Under the pieces are notes generated by a model, which did no database searches, was not told where the DNA came from, and worked only from the letters and a program-made list of their open reading frames with translations. Below are positions 22,310-38,971 of a stretch of DNA of 50,074 nt, in pieces. Every line of letters starts with the position of its first letter. Position 1 is the stretch's first letter. The stretch spans positions 1-50,074 of the forward strand of contig JAHBMJ010005362.1 in the NCBI GenBank assembly GCA_018398765.1, in the 5' to 3' direction. A program made the position numbers and the translations under genes. The stretch is from Chromera velia (lineage: Eukaryota > Sar > Chromeraceae).

Positions 22310-22567
22310 ATGTACGTGTGTATGTGTGTATATGCGTGTGTGTGTATGTGAGTGACAGAGAGCGAGGATGGTCGTCAACCCGGCCCTCATAGGCATACAC
22401 AAACAAAGACAAAATCAAGATGTGAGCAAAGGAGAATAAGGCCTGGACGTGTGGACGGAAGGCTCCCTTCCAGTCAGCTTAAGCAAGGGGAATACAGATA
22501 GAGACTGACGAAGCTGAGAGAGTCTCTTTTCGTGTGTTTGTATGTGTGTGTATGTATGTGTGTGTGT
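21801..22567. repeat. AT-rich spacer and TG/TATG microsatellites
   Basis: 21801-22020 is AT-rich without a gene. A (GATT)n tract lies near 22052-22067. Poly-A/GAA tract 22206-22245, then (TG)n with TATG interruptions at 22259-22352 and again at 22531-22570. ORFs crossing these are artefacts of the repeat. Confidence 0.85.
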
Positions 22568-22842
22568 GTAACATAATCAGTAGTCTCGGTAACGGAGCTC
22601 ATATTCCAAGGCATAAAAGTAACGATACGAAGAAGGAGTGAACGGTTGGCTTGTTCTAGAAACGTTCATCCTAATCTAGATGCCATGAACACAAGCCGTC
22701 CTGAAGCTATATCGATTGGAGTGGCTACGGGCACGCGCGCTTCCGCTCGGTCCCGCAAAGCAGGCTCAAGCGTTCTCTCAACGCCACCAACCGGCCCACG
22801 CCAACACTTAGAGGCGGCGCGGCTACAAGCATTCACGTCACA
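22568..22842 (+). repeat. 275-bp dispersed repeat, copy 1
   Basis: Nearly identical to 25588-25863 in direct orientation, starting GTAACATAATCAGTAGTCT and ending GCATTCACGTCAC. A TG microsatellite abuts its start, and a TG microsatellite abuts the end of copy 2. The start word TAGTCTAGCGGT (copy 2) resembles a pol III A box, but I find no good B box. Confidence 0.85.
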
Positions 22843-23500
22843 CATGCCCATCCTCCTAAGGCGTATGTCCACACACGATCTCAGATCTTGTACTCAATTT
22901 CAATCGCTTCATTTCTCCTTGATGCTCTTTCCTTTCTCCCTCGCATCAGATTCGAATCACACAAGAAATCGGTATGCAACGACCGACACGGGTTGTTGGA
23001 CACTGTCACAAGCGTGTGCGTGGAGTGCCAACCATTCATCTTGAACATCGCTGCCTCAAATAAACGAGAACGGGATAACGGCGCGTGCAAGCGATCAGTC
23101 ACCATAAGAAGCTTCACGAATCTGTCACTGCATATGAGCTCATATAAAGATCGCCCCACAGCCAGTCATACACTTTCACTCATCATCCATCCACTCACTC
23201 TGCAAACAATAAATGATGACACCACAGGCACTCAAGAGGCGGTGTCTGCGCAGTGGAGCTCTCCTCCTGCAAAGTGGTTCTGGTTCGGCATGCATCAGGG
23301 AGAAAACACCAGAAACATTTTCACAGTCGGAAAAGACAAAGAGATCCTGCGAATGCATATGTCAACTCGCTTCAGAGAGGAGGTACACAAGAATACATAG
23401 AGAGATCAAATGTGTATGAGAAGATAAGAATCAAGAGACAGAGAAAAGAATCTGTATCGAGATGCATTAAAAGAAAAATAAAGAGAGATAGAAAAACATG
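22843..23500. other. Possible coding segment, strand unresolved
   Basis: The plus frame 22888-23400 ends with a natural-looking stretch (AVSAQWSSPPAKWFWFGMHQ.., IFTVGKDKEILRMHM) before a TAG at 23398. The minus frame 23159-22881 (FVKLLMVTDRLHAPLSRSRL..) is equally open. Neither has a recognised domain. One of them may be an exon; I cannot decide which. Confidence 0.3.
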
Positions 23501-23532
23501 AGAGGAAGTGTCCTCGAGTCGTTCCATTCAGC

Positions 23533-23866
23533 GTCAGTGTGTCAGTGCGTCAATCAGTGTGTCAGTGCGTCAATCAGTGTATACCTCTCCCTCCTCACGG
23601 GAGAAGTGCGTTAGCAACTTCTCAAGCTGTTGTCTGTATTTCCTTTTCTTTCTTTCTCTTTCCACCTTTCCCTTGTTTTCATTCTTTCTTGTTCCACCTT
23701 TCGTTCGCTAAGCCTTTCATTTCTTCTTCTTCTTCCCTTCATTCTCTTTCTTTCATTCATTCATTCATTCAATCATTCTTTCATTCACTCTTTCCTTCTT
23801 TTCTTTCTTTCCTTCTTTCTTTCTTTCCTTTCTTTTTTTCTTTCTTTCTTTCTTTTTCTAAGCAGC
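23533..23866. repeat. 20-bp tandem repeat and pyrimidine tract
   Basis: Two and a half copies of CAGTGTGTCAGTGCGTCAAT at about 23533-23580, then a CTTT/TTCATT-rich pyrimidine tract at 23640-23866. ORFs of Ser/Phe-rich residues here are repeat artefacts. 23940-24200 is also pyrimidine-rich, without a gene. Confidence 0.85.
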
Positions 23867-24240
23867 AAGGCGCAAGGAAGTCAAGGAAAAGGGTGAGGAA
23901 GCGAAGACGGACGGGGACAAGGTTAGAGACAAGACAAAGATAAAAACATTCATTCTTTCCTTCTCCATTCCATCCTTTCAGTCTTTCTTCATCTCTTCAA
24001 TCCCTCTTCCATTCTCCTATCTCTCCTTCTCACCTTCATTCTTTCTGCTTCCTCTAATCCATTCTTTCTCGTTCTCTCCTGCACCGACAGATACTGCCAC
24101 ACCAACCACCATCCCCCTCTCTCACAAACGATTGTCCTCAATTGTAAGGAGAGCTCGACTGGTCACAAAGCATTCAGTCATTGACTAAAGCAATAGACTC
24201 ATGAATGTTTTTGGGGTAGGACGGGTGGGTAGCAACGTGG

Positions 24241-25553
24241 ATGCAGTCGGTCAGTCGTCTTTTGTTCATTCGGATGCACCCCTACATCCCCACTCTCCCG
24301 TTCGTTCTCTCATCATCTCTTCTCAATCCAGTGCACTTTCATCTACTTCCGACACTCATGATGTCGGCAATGTGCACTCATCTATTCGATTTCTTTTCGT
24401 CCTTCTACTCTTCTTCATCCATTCTCTCCTACCGGGCGCCCTCACACAAAGTGAGTACTGAGGATTTCCAGGCGCTCTCGCTGACTGTCATTTCCCCGTC
24501 TCCTCCTTTTTCATTTTATGAAAACGGAAACACAGGGACAATGCGCACATACAGTCAGTTGACTTGTTTTCTTCTTGTCTGGGGTCCTGTCCGGGCGACC
24601 AGGTGTTCTCACACCCTGCCGTCTCCTCTTCCTTCGTCGCTCTTCACGGCATGCCACCTGCCTCCACGGGAGGCAGCCCAACCTCACAAGAGTCTACACG
24701 AAAGGAATCAGAAAGACGCAGACTCGTTTCTTCATGCACAGGTCGGCACGACCGGAAGTGCGGTCCATGCTCTGTCTGCCCGTTTCCTCAGTTACTCCTT
24801 GTTCTATCGTGCCCTGCCCTCTCTGGAGTCTACAGCAAGCAGCTCCTTCTCCCGATTTGCGCAGGTCCCTACACAATATGACAAGATGACTGAGAGAAGC
24901 ACGCACAGAAACACTTCCTCTGCACTCCGATCTCATGCGGGCTTTCCATCGATCTGCCGTATCGAGTCCTCACCATCAGACTGACAACAGTCCGAATTGA
25001 TAACAGCGTCTCACCCTTTTCGGACTCACTGTTTCTCTTTTCCTTCCTTCGCTCTCGATTCACAGAGTCACCTGCCTCCCTCTCCTTCCGTTTCTGTGGA
25101 AGCAATCTTCAGAGAGGGGACCAGAGAGAGGTTTTCCATCAGCACGCTCGATCTGCCATCAACGAGGCCTTCGTTCAGTCTCATCTTCCTGAGGTTTGCG
25201 TCTCAGGGAACACTAAATCTTCCGAGGCCGACAGAACCTCACACACAGCCTCGGCAGAGAGCCAATCAGCACGGTGTTTTCCTCTTCCTCTGTGCTTCTA
25301 TCGCAACAATCCACATACATCAGTGGTCTGGCTTCATCTGGTTCTACCCTTCCTCAAAAAAAAATTCTCTCTCTGTAGATCACCATTCACGGTCTCTTTC
25401 CACAGGCAGTCACATTCTCTTCAAGCACAACACTTTCTCTCGTGCGGCTTGCAAAGGAAGGACCAGATCAATCTATCAGACCAACTGTTCTATGGAAGCA
25501 CCACACTCAGTTTGAACAGGGAGAAATCTGTGACTCTGTCTGCCTTGGATTGA
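24241..25553 (+). CDS. Candidate spliced gene, unresolved exons
   Basis: Two long plus-strand frames (24241-24984; 24997-25515) are open. A third frame from an acceptor-like CGATTCACAG at about 25056-25065 reads a natural-looking segment (HQHARSAINEAFVQSHLPEV.., SLQAQHFLSCGLQRKDQINL..) to a TGA at 25551-25553. Another acceptor-like GATTTGCGCAG lies near 24858. I could not chain the exons in phase. No domain recognised. The proteins are Ser/His/Thr-rich. A cDNA would settle whether this is a gene or a relic. Confidence 0.3.
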
Positions 25554-25587
25554 GCCGTCTGTTTGAACAAAGCTCTGCTATCCACCT

Positions 25588-25863
25588 GTAACATAATCAG
25601 TAGTCTAGCGGTAACGGAGCTCATATTCCAAGGCATAAAAGTAACGACACGAAGAAGGAGTGAACGGTTGGCTTGTTCTAGAAACGTTTATCCTAATCTG
25701 GATGCCATGAACACAAGCCGTCCTGAAGCTATATCGATTGGAGTGGCTACGGGCACGCGCGCTTCCGCTCGGTCCCGCAAGGCAGGCTCAAGCGTTCTCT
25801 CAACGCCACCGACCGGCCCACGCCAACGCTTAGAGGCGGCGCGGCTACGAGCATTCACGTCAC
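25588..25863 (+). repeat. 275-bp dispersed repeat, copy 2
   Basis: Copy of 22568-22842 with about a dozen substitutions, mostly transitions, and a 2-bp difference at TAGTCT(AG)CGGTAAC. Followed directly by (TG)n. Confidence 0.85.
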
Positions 25864-25918
25864 AGTGTGTGTGTGTGTGCGTGTGTGTGTGTGTATGTGT
25901 GTATGTGTGTGTATGTGT

Positions 25919-25963
<45 letters not shown>

Positions 25964-26114
25964 TGTATGTATATATGTATGTGTGTATGTGTGTGTGCAT
26001 GTGTGTGTGTATGTATGTCTTGTTTGGACTTCCGTCTATTTCTGTGCTTCAGTGGGAATCCGTGCGCATTTGTTTCCCTATTGAGCAATTCGCCCGAAAG
26101 TGGAGGTGTGTGTC

Positions 26115-26147
<33 letters not shown>

Positions 26148-26159
26148 GTATGTATCACC

Positions 26160-26191
<32 letters not shown>

Positions 26192-26200
26192 AAGAGAACA
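25864..26200. repeat. TG, TA and GA microsatellites
   Basis: (TG)n with TATG slips at 25864-26018. A unique piece 26019-26105. Then (TG)n, (TA)n and (GA)n at 26106-26192. No gene. Confidence 0.95.
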
Positions 26201-27036
26201 ACCTACTTCGCCTCAAACGCCCCTGCAGCTTAAACTTCACTGCACTGCGTCTCACGACAAGACAAGAAACCCGAAAATTACTAGACACAGTGAACAGTAA
26301 ACCAGGAAGAAGTGGACCACTCAGTCTTGTTTCCCAGTTTCCCACATACAGTGAGAAAGCACTGATCACTGCCGAACTGCAGCCTTCGTTAATTATCCGT
26401 CTGCTCTGACAGGGGACAGAAGAGAAACAATTCCATAATTTTGACCACAAGTAAGGTTGACCTTCATTTAAAAATTGATTTTCGAAAGTTGAAACGGATT
26501 TGAAGGAGACGGATTTTTTTTTAATCCATGCGTCGCGTTTTTTTTGTATCCTTTGCCGGGGTCTTGGCCCGAACTACCATGGTAGTGGTAGGCGCCCTTG
26601 GGCTCCCAAGTTACCGCCCCATGGTTACCAAAGTGACGGTAACTCGCCGCCTCCCCAAGGGGCCCGGTAGTAACTCCTAACCGTACTGTGTAGGCATAAC
26701 TAAACAGACCCATGCATGTATGCGCCGCCCGGGAGTTCTAACTCCACCTAGGGTTTGGCATCAATCAATCAATCATCATCATCAGTGCTAGAACTCTAGT
26801 GAATTAAAAAAAAAGAAATAAATAACTATATAAATTTATATAACATTTAACTATAAATGTTATATATATCTAAAAATAAACAACAAAAGTATATGATCAA
26901 TGTAGAACTGCATGCGGGGGTGGATGATTTACGCATATGCATTTGATTAATTGCAAGTTTTGCGGACAAGTGTGACAAGATACGGGCTGCAGACTGGATA
27001 GAGTTCTCCTTCGGATTTAAGCTGCCTTTTCTCGCT
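26201..27036. other. Intergenic with inverted dispersed repeat
   Basis: 26560-26712 is the opposite-orientation relative of 21640-21800 (ACCATGGTAGTGGTAG; GTTAGGAGT as its complement). 26755-26785 has (ATC) repeats, and 26805-26880 is AT-rich. No convincing ORF. Confidence 0.6.
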
Positions 27037-29826
<2,790 letters not shown>

Positions 29827-30917
29827 GATGATGTCACGCGGTTGGGAGGAGAGGGGCCCCAAGGGGTTCCTGCCGAAGCCGCGCCTTTCGCTCCGGCTTG
29901 GCGGATAAATCAGTTGGCGTCTCTCTCAGATGTTCTCGTGTGAGGCGACTAGCCAATCGCTTTTGCCCACAACTCCTGAGGACGAAAAGTCCTATATACG
30001 TACATGCACCTTCACGCTGATGTCTGACAGCTTGTGCGAGCACGGCACAGGCGCCATATGGACGATCATTGATTTTCCGCAGACGCAACATGACTCGTAT
30101 GCACATATATATGAATGAAACCATATGATCGAGACCTCATGCATGCAGTGGAAGGTACAACATGCAGTCCTTTTTTGTCATTTTTTTGCCAGCCTTTTCC
30201 ATTTCGCGCGCAGAAATATTTTTTTTTTTTTCAATATATATTTTACTTTGTGGTCGTTTTTGTTAGATGCAACTGCTAGGCCTGCCTAGGGGCCTAAGCC
30301 CAGTCACCATCGCCTGCATTGCGCAGAAATAATTTCATCGCAAAATGTATATATATATGATGCCGCAAACGGCTGAGATCAGCTGAGTGATTCAGATCAT
30401 TTCAGATCTGATTCAGAGACATTCAGAAAATTTCAGTGACAGACTGCAGAATGCTGGGGAAAGATGAACAACTCGAGTCTAAGCTGTCAAGCCTCTTGTC
30501 ATGCAAAGATCATGGAGAAGCATCTTGCCAGCTTCATCTCACAGCGCATAACAGCACACCCAGGCTGCAGCTTCATTCCCAACGCTTGTGTCAGAAGTTT
30601 TTGCGTCAATAGTGGATACATAATTACTCCCAAGTCACGTCCTATTGTGTCATGTTCATTCTCCTCAATGCCTGTTATGGTCATCACGCTCCCCGTTAGC
30701 TTTCGATCTGCTTTCCAACAAAGGCTGATAAATTTGGAGCGAAGCGAAATATTCATGGCTGGACGAAAAGGGGTCCAACTGGATATTAAACACTCGAAGT
30801 GGAAAGGAATTCTTTCAGGTCTGTCGAATGGACATACACTTGCCGCGATTAGACTTTTTCACTTCACTCGACTGTTCCAATAAATCTTCCCTTGCAAATG
30901 TGTTGAAGTGCAGAGGA
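29827..30917. promoter_or_regulatory. Putative divergent intergenic region
   Basis: Lies between the start of the minus-strand gene and plus-strand exon-like DNA. Contains T-runs (30176-30189, 30220-30230), ATATATAT patches (30099-30110, 30349-30358) and a repeated TCAGATC/TTCAG set at 30375-30440. An ORF at 30464-30883 (139 codons) is AT-rich and lacks domain features. No defined promoter motif can be claimed. Confidence 0.3.
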
Positions 30918-31441
30918 TGGAGCTGGAGGATCTCCAAGCAAGGCGAGGAGACGGAGACGCGGACGACAGATTTGGAGGGACACTCTTTTATGTAAAAGAA
31001 TTAAGGCTTCGTGTACCTCAGGCAGAGGCGCACCAGCCTCTCTCGTTCTGGTAAACCAGATACTATCATCCCCCTGCATGGATTTGCTTTCTTTGGAAGG
31101 AGATCGAAATGTCAGGGTTTTGTTTTGTAAATTGTTTTTAACTATATATACAGTTGAGAGCCCTTCTCAAATATGTCACGAGAGGGAAGAAAAAAATATT
31201 AGAGAGAGCGATCACGAACGTTGACTCTGACATCTATGCATCAGACTTTATAAAAAGAGGGACTTTGTATGTCTACAAGAAAATTTTTCTGGTTTCACGA
31301 TCTCTTCTGTTTCTGCATGTGTCCCTCTCCTCCCGCTACCCTCTTCTCTCTCTCTCTTTCTCCTTTATATTCACAGGCACACACGTACACACTCTTCTTA
31401 TTTCTGTTTTTAGGGAAAGCCCCCCGGGAGCCCCTCCATGA
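30918..31441 (+). CDS. Exon-like segments, possible small gene
   Basis: An ATG at 30918 opens MELEDLQARRGDGDADDRFG.. GTLFYVKELRLRVP to a good GTAAAC donor near 31053. A second segment after an ACAG at about 31150 reads LRALLKYVTRGKKKILERA.., DSDIYASDFIKRGTL to a GTATGT donor at about 31268. A pyrimidine-rich intron then leads to TTTTTAG at 31413, where a phase-consistent end is ESPPGAPP-stop at 31441. The first two segments do not join in phase with the donor I prefer, so the model is incomplete. Confidence 0.35.
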
Positions 31442-32367
31442 TCTCTTGGCGGAAAAGAAGGACTGTCATTCCCTTCCGTTCCCTGGGTCTGCATGTATGA
31501 GGGGCCATGAGAGCCTAGGCAGAGAGGGCCCGCCTTGTCTTGTGTGGAAGAGATCGAACGCCGCTTCTGAGAGACTTTTTTCTGATTCTAAGTGGGTGCA
31601 TCCTCCTTCTGGGAAGGAAAGGGATGCGAAAGGTTTGACGTCGCATACCAGAATTAAGAGACAGATGACGGGAACTGGGCGCGAAAAGTCGAAAACCGTT
31701 CTTATCTCTGTGCATGGTGCTCTTCTTAGCTCTCGACGGTCCGATGCAGACGAGCTCCAGATGGTGGCCCAGCTCTTCTTGTCTGAGGTGAACCCGCACT
31801 TTCTCAAAGAGGATCGAACTTCCCCAAGAATCCCTAAAGAAGGTGGTTCGTGATTGCAGTGGAAACACAAAGACTGGCTGGATGACTCGATCCTTCAAGC
31901 GGATGTCTGCATGGATGATTTTTTTGGGTGATCTTCTCCATCATTTTTTTTTTTAACACAGGTCAGCCGGGGAGGAAAAGACAAAAACTTTGACTCACTC
32001 TTTGTCTATCTCCCCGCTTGACCTTCTGGTTGCTTCCTTGTCTGGCCCCAAAAGCATTTCTACCTACTTGCAAACCCACATTTGTCCAGCGTCTTTTTGA
32101 ACAGTCTGTCTGTCAGTTGTATCTAGATTGGTCTCTCTCTCGTATCTCTATCTCTTCTCTCTACACTGAAATGTTTCTTTTCATTTTGTTTTTTTATCTC
32201 CGTATAGAATTTGCATGTGTCGCCTTCTTCGGACAGACGGAACCAAAAAAAGGACATTGTGTCATCATTTGTCTGCCTGCAGGAAGCAACTCCTGCATGC
32301 CATTGGATCCCCTCGAAACTCACGTCTGTCTTTTGATCTCCTGACCTCCGAGGGTTTTTCGAGGTCG
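31414..32367 (+). CDS. Upstream exons of the plus-strand repeat-protein gene (tentative)
   Basis: Exon 31414-31787 (ends ..MVAQLFLSE at a GAG|GTGAAC donor), exon 31860-31927 (WKHKDWLDDSILQADVCMDD), exon 31962-32090 (SAGEEKTKTLTHSLSISPLD..) and exon 32208-32367 (RLLRTDGTKKRTLCHHLSAC..). All phases agree with each other and with the exon at 32524. Weak points: the intron at 31928-31961 would be only 34 nt, and two donors (GC|GTCTTT, TCG|GTGTTC) are poor. The first exon's 5' partner is not found. No domain recognised. It may instead be two genes. Confidence 0.4.
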
Positions 32368-32523
32368 GTGTTCTCTTCATTTTGGAATTAAGTAGAAGGG
32401 GGCCACACTACGGAAACTTCTTTAAACTCTGCTCAATTCTCCAGAATTTCTCTAATAGAAAGCCTCCCTTCGGATCTGAGAGATCTTCTGAGCAATTCAG
32501 TCACTTGTGTGTGATATTGGCAG

Positions 32524-33300
32524 ATCATCGGAGGGAAGGACAGCCAGAACGAGGATGTTGGCCACGGCAGAGACGGGCACAAAGGTGCGGAGGACAGCCA
32601 GAAGGAGGATGTCGGCCATGGCAGAGACGGGCAGGAAGGCGCGGAGAGAGCGAAGGACAGCCAGAAGGAGGACGTCGGCCATGGCAGAAACGGGCACGAA
32701 GGCGCGGAGGGAGCGAAGGACAGCCAGAAAAAGAACGTCGGCCACGGTAGAGATGGGTACAAAGGCGCGGAGGGAGCGACGGACAGCCAGAAGGAGGATG
32801 TCGGCCATGGCAGAGACGGGCAGGAAGATGCGGAGGGAGCAAAGGACAGCCAGAAGGAGGACGTCGGCCATGGCAGAGACAGGCAGGAAGGCGCGGAGGG
32901 AGCGAAGGACAGCCAGAAGGAGGACGTTGGCCACTGCAGAGATAGGCAGGAAGGCACGGAGGGAGCGGCAACTTCGCAGGTCTGTCTACAGGCAGGTGAC
33001 CCCTTGTGTGGAGAGAGAGTAAGTGAACAGGCAGGCGCCCCTTTGTGGGGAGAGTAAGTGAATTCAGGGCTTTTCTTCGGACTTTTTGTATGTCTGCGGG
33101 TGTGTGATTCCGTATGGGTGTGTTTGTGCATGTGTGTATGGGATTTTGGGGGGGCTGCTTGCCTGCCTGCCTGTCCGAATGCTCTGCAGGGCAACGAGGG
33201 CGAGGAAGATGGGGAGAGCGCGGTGACAGAGATGCAAAAGAAGCTGGCCAGGTAACGAAGAGCTAGAGAAATCTATCAAACTCTCGTCAGCAGATGGATA

Positions 33301-33333
<33 letters not shown>

Positions 33334-34003
33334 ACATAGAAGAAACTCTCAAAGTCGTAAACAAAGAAGTAGACACAGATAGACAGACACAACGGTGGAC
33401 AGGCAAACAAGCAGCTAGACCACTGTGTAATACGATTGAGGCTTAATTCTTTCACGGCGCGTCTTTCTGTATGGGTAATTCCTTTTTCTCTGTCTTTCTT
33501 CTCTTTCCTCTGTGATTGATTCGTCTAGTTTTTTTTTCAAATTTTTGACCGATAGCCTGTGACACTTATCCATCTACAGATTGTATTGGCATTCATGTGT
33601 TGAGTTTATAAATGGATTTGAATGATTGTAAATGAGGTTTCTTTGCACTTGTTGTCTAGCTTGTTGTCTTTGTTTTAGCAATCCTCACAGACCACCGTGC
33701 CTACGGGCCTCACTTTTCGACGACCTGAAGTCCCTCCATGTGAAGTACTCCGAGGATGAGCACAGCAACTTGCAGTAGTGTAAGCAGTGAGTGTGAATCG
33801 ATGCGTTTGTTGTGGCCAACGTCTCTCGTAGCCGCAAACTCAGGCACGATTGCAGGCAGGCACCGATGTGCTTTTCCAACACTTCGCAGCCGGGTGATCC
33901 AATGAGAAAGGATCTGAATTTGCAGCGCTTGCCCGTCGCTTTTGTCACACATTTTCTTGAAAAGGAAAGACGTTTTTGCACACATTTGCACAAAAACGTC
34001 TAG
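32524..34003 (+). CDS. Spliced gene with 21-residue repeats
   Basis: Exons 32524-33018, 33190-33251, 33679-33774 and 33856-34003, all bounded by GT-AG (donors GTAAGT, GTAACG, GTAGTG), with agreeing phases and a TAG at 34001. The first exon encodes seven repeats of AKDSQKEDVGHGRDGQEGAE type, very hydrophilic and probably disordered, then ATSQVCLQAGDPLCGER. Next come GNEGEEDGESAVTEMQKKLA, ASLFDDLKSLHVKYSEDEHS and a C-terminus with DPMRKDLNLQRLPVAFVTHF and ..RRFCTHLHKNV. The repeat frame has no start codon in the exon, as expected for an internal exon, so the 5' end lies upstream (31414-32367 is my candidate). Function unknown. Confidence 0.6.
32536..32970. repeat. 63-bp coding minisatellite
   Basis: The word GACAGCCAG recurs at 32539, 32593, 32656, 32719, 32782, 32845 and 32908: one 54-bp unit, then 63-bp units, all multiples of three. 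The array is nearly stop-free in all six frames, which produces long artefact frames on the minus strand (up to 253 codons). Confidence 0.95.
33300..33335. repeat. (CAGG)n microsatellite
   Basis: About eight GGCA units, within the intron 33252-33678 of the repeat-protein gene. Confidence 0.95.
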
Positions 34004-34279
34004 TTCGATTCACTGTTCAAATCTAGATACGCTTCTTACCTCACGCACAGACTGATACTCAGCAAAAAAGAGAGGAAAAAAGGGATGAATTGTGTATTGT
34101 ACGTACGTGTGGAGTTTCTGGTTTATGTCTGTTTATGGATGTGCGTAGGTTGCTGGGTAGGTAGGTGGGACAGGGAGAGCCAAAGAAAACAGACTGACGG
34201 ACAAGCGATCAGTGGCATCGACGCGACGAAGCTCTTGGGAGACCGTATATCTCTTTCCTTGCTATTGTTTGTCTTCAAG

Positions 34280-35354
34280 ATGATTGGGGAGGCAGCAGAC
34301 AGGGGCGACGATGTCTCAGACGACCTCGCCGAAGAAGAGGCGACAGCAGAGGATCTGCTCATGGCGGCGATGCATGAGGGTGTCTTGTACGGTCTGATTC
34401 ATTGGGACTGGCGCACTCTGTCAGGGCAGACGAAGCCCTGAGATATTTTTGTGAATACGCTTCTCAGAGACACAACAATCCCATGGACTTGGGGCCTCGG
34501 CCTCCATTTTGTTTTGCAGTCCTTTTGTACTGCATTTTTGCTCCTTTTAGTATCTTTTTTCTTTTCAATGTTCGCTTTTTTTCTTGCGTTCTTTCTTACT
34601 TTTGTTTGTTCTTCCTCCTCACGCACTTCCGCTCGAGAGCACCCAGTTTTATCCTCTTTCCTGCTTTCTTCTCCCATATATTCCTTTTTTGTATTCAAAT
34701 CTTTTCTTTGTTGTATGTTTTTTTCTTTAGAAGCAATGGCTACTCAATCCGTCTACTCTTGTACTTCTCCTCTGTCCAGTTGAGGTTTTCCTGGCTGACT
34801 TGGCCGTGTCTCTCGAAGTGCTTCCGTATGATATGGGTTGACTAAAGCCCCACACATGATATGCTGCTAGACGTATAAATGCTTTCAGGAAGACTCAGCC
34901 CGCGACAAAGGACCATGCTTAATCGTGCTTTCAGATTTCGAAGGTGCTTCCATTTGTCAAAAATTTGCCTCTGCCCTGGAGTGACCGGTGTTTTCCTTTG
35001 CTCGGTCGGAAGCATGTGCTGTTTAGTCACATCCTCAGAGGCCGTTCATATGATTTAAATGCCGATATCGATACGATTGATTACAAGGATTGCAGATTGC
35101 TCGAGGAGCTTTTCAAGGTGCTGGAGAAGTTTCAAGGACATCAGACGTTTGTATACCTTTTTTGCTCTGAGGATCGTCAGTCCCTATCGCCATCTCTCTC
35201 TCGCATGCATGCACGGTTGGGTGCATTTCACTCCACTCAGACCGATCGACCTGTCAACGAGCAATTGCCTTGCATGCATGGCTTACACTGTCTTGTCTAC
35301 TCAGCAGAACAGTTTGGCATGCACCAATCGGTCACAACCTGCCTAGACAATTAA
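34280..35354 (+). CDS. Three-exon gene, unknown function
   Basis: Exon 34280-34419 starts at an ATG after a pyrimidine-rich tract (MIGEAADRGDDVSDDLAEEE.., YGLIHWDWRT). Exon 34731-34836 follows TTTTTTTCTTTAG and reads NGYSIRLLLYFSSVQLRFSW... Exon 34935-35354 follows GCTTTCAG and reads FVKNLPLPWSDRCFPLLGRK.., then RGRSYDLNADIDTIDYKDCR and LLEELFKVLEKF. Total 666 nt, 221 codons plus stop. The first donor (GTCAGG) resembles one in the minus-strand gene; the second is GTTGAC. The first exon may be longer: its frame is open back to 34085. A GTATAC at about 35155 could instead be a donor, making the last ~65 codons intronic. No domain recognised. Confidence 0.45.
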
Positions 35355-35507
35355 GTCTTGATTGAAAATCAATTCTCTTTGAGACTGTTTTCTTTAATTC
35401 AAATTGCTCTCGCCTTTTCGGGTCTCTTGACTGTCTCTTAATTGTCAATGATCACTCACGTAGGCTTCCATCTCTATGCCACTTCCTTGTAACCATTCTA
35501 TTCATAC

Positions 35508-36135
35508 ATATGGGGGGGGAAACGTGAGACGGACGACCCCATGAGGCCCAGGCTGCGGGGCTCGGATGAAACCCTTCGCGTAAGCACGGGAGGCGGTGGG
35601 AGGTGACGGGCTCGAGCCTGCACGGGTACAGGGGGGCGCGCGGGGTGCTCGTGCTCGTACGGTCCACAAGCAGGTCTGCGAGCGGGATGCAATGCCATAC
35701 TATGTGTGGCATCTCCGTTCTTCTCCCTTTTTCTCCCCTTTTTGAACTTCTTTATCATGCTTACTACTCACAATTTCACTCCCCTGGAAAAGAAGTCATG
35801 CCTCAGGGATGAACCGACCAAACCGACTGAACTGACCGAACTGCAGGAACTAAACAGAGAGAGAAACCTTTGCTCGTACGTCTTCGGCAGAAAAGATAGG
35901 GGATCAAAGGAGATTGGGAGTTCTGATCTTTTTCTCTCTCTGTCTCCTCCCGTTCCGCCTCGGGTGATTTTCTTTAGAGGTCATCTGACAGACCTCTAAC
36001 TGACACGAACTGACAGAGGGAATCTCCTGGCCCGTGACCCTGAGGGGAAAAGACACAGAAACAGAGTAGTCCGTCTCCGTCCTTTCTGTTTCCCCTGGGG
36101 TACTTGTCACTTCCCTTTCCTTCTCGTTTCTTTTC
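35508..36135 (+). repeat. ~620-bp direct repeat, left copy
   Basis: Begins CATATGGGGGGGGAAACGTG and runs through GAGCCTGCACGGGTACAGG to about 36135. It matches 45746-46380 in direct orientation with very few differences in the first 450 bp and more at the 3' end. The pair brackets LINE B. Contains no conserved ORF. Confidence 0.9.
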
Positions 36136-36137
36136 TG

Positions 36138-38971
<2,834 letters not shown>

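Noticed and set aside
22106-22402. Val/Cys- or Thr/His-rich ORFs on both strands
   Set aside because: They are translations of TG/CA microsatellite.
25588-25863. tRNA-derived SINE head
   Set aside because: Only a loose A-box match. No B box at the right distance and no tRNA fold that I can draw. Kept as a repeat only.
32433-33194. 253-codon minus-strand ORF
   Set aside because: It is the antisense reading of the 63-bp minisatellite. The splice-phase evidence supports the plus strand.
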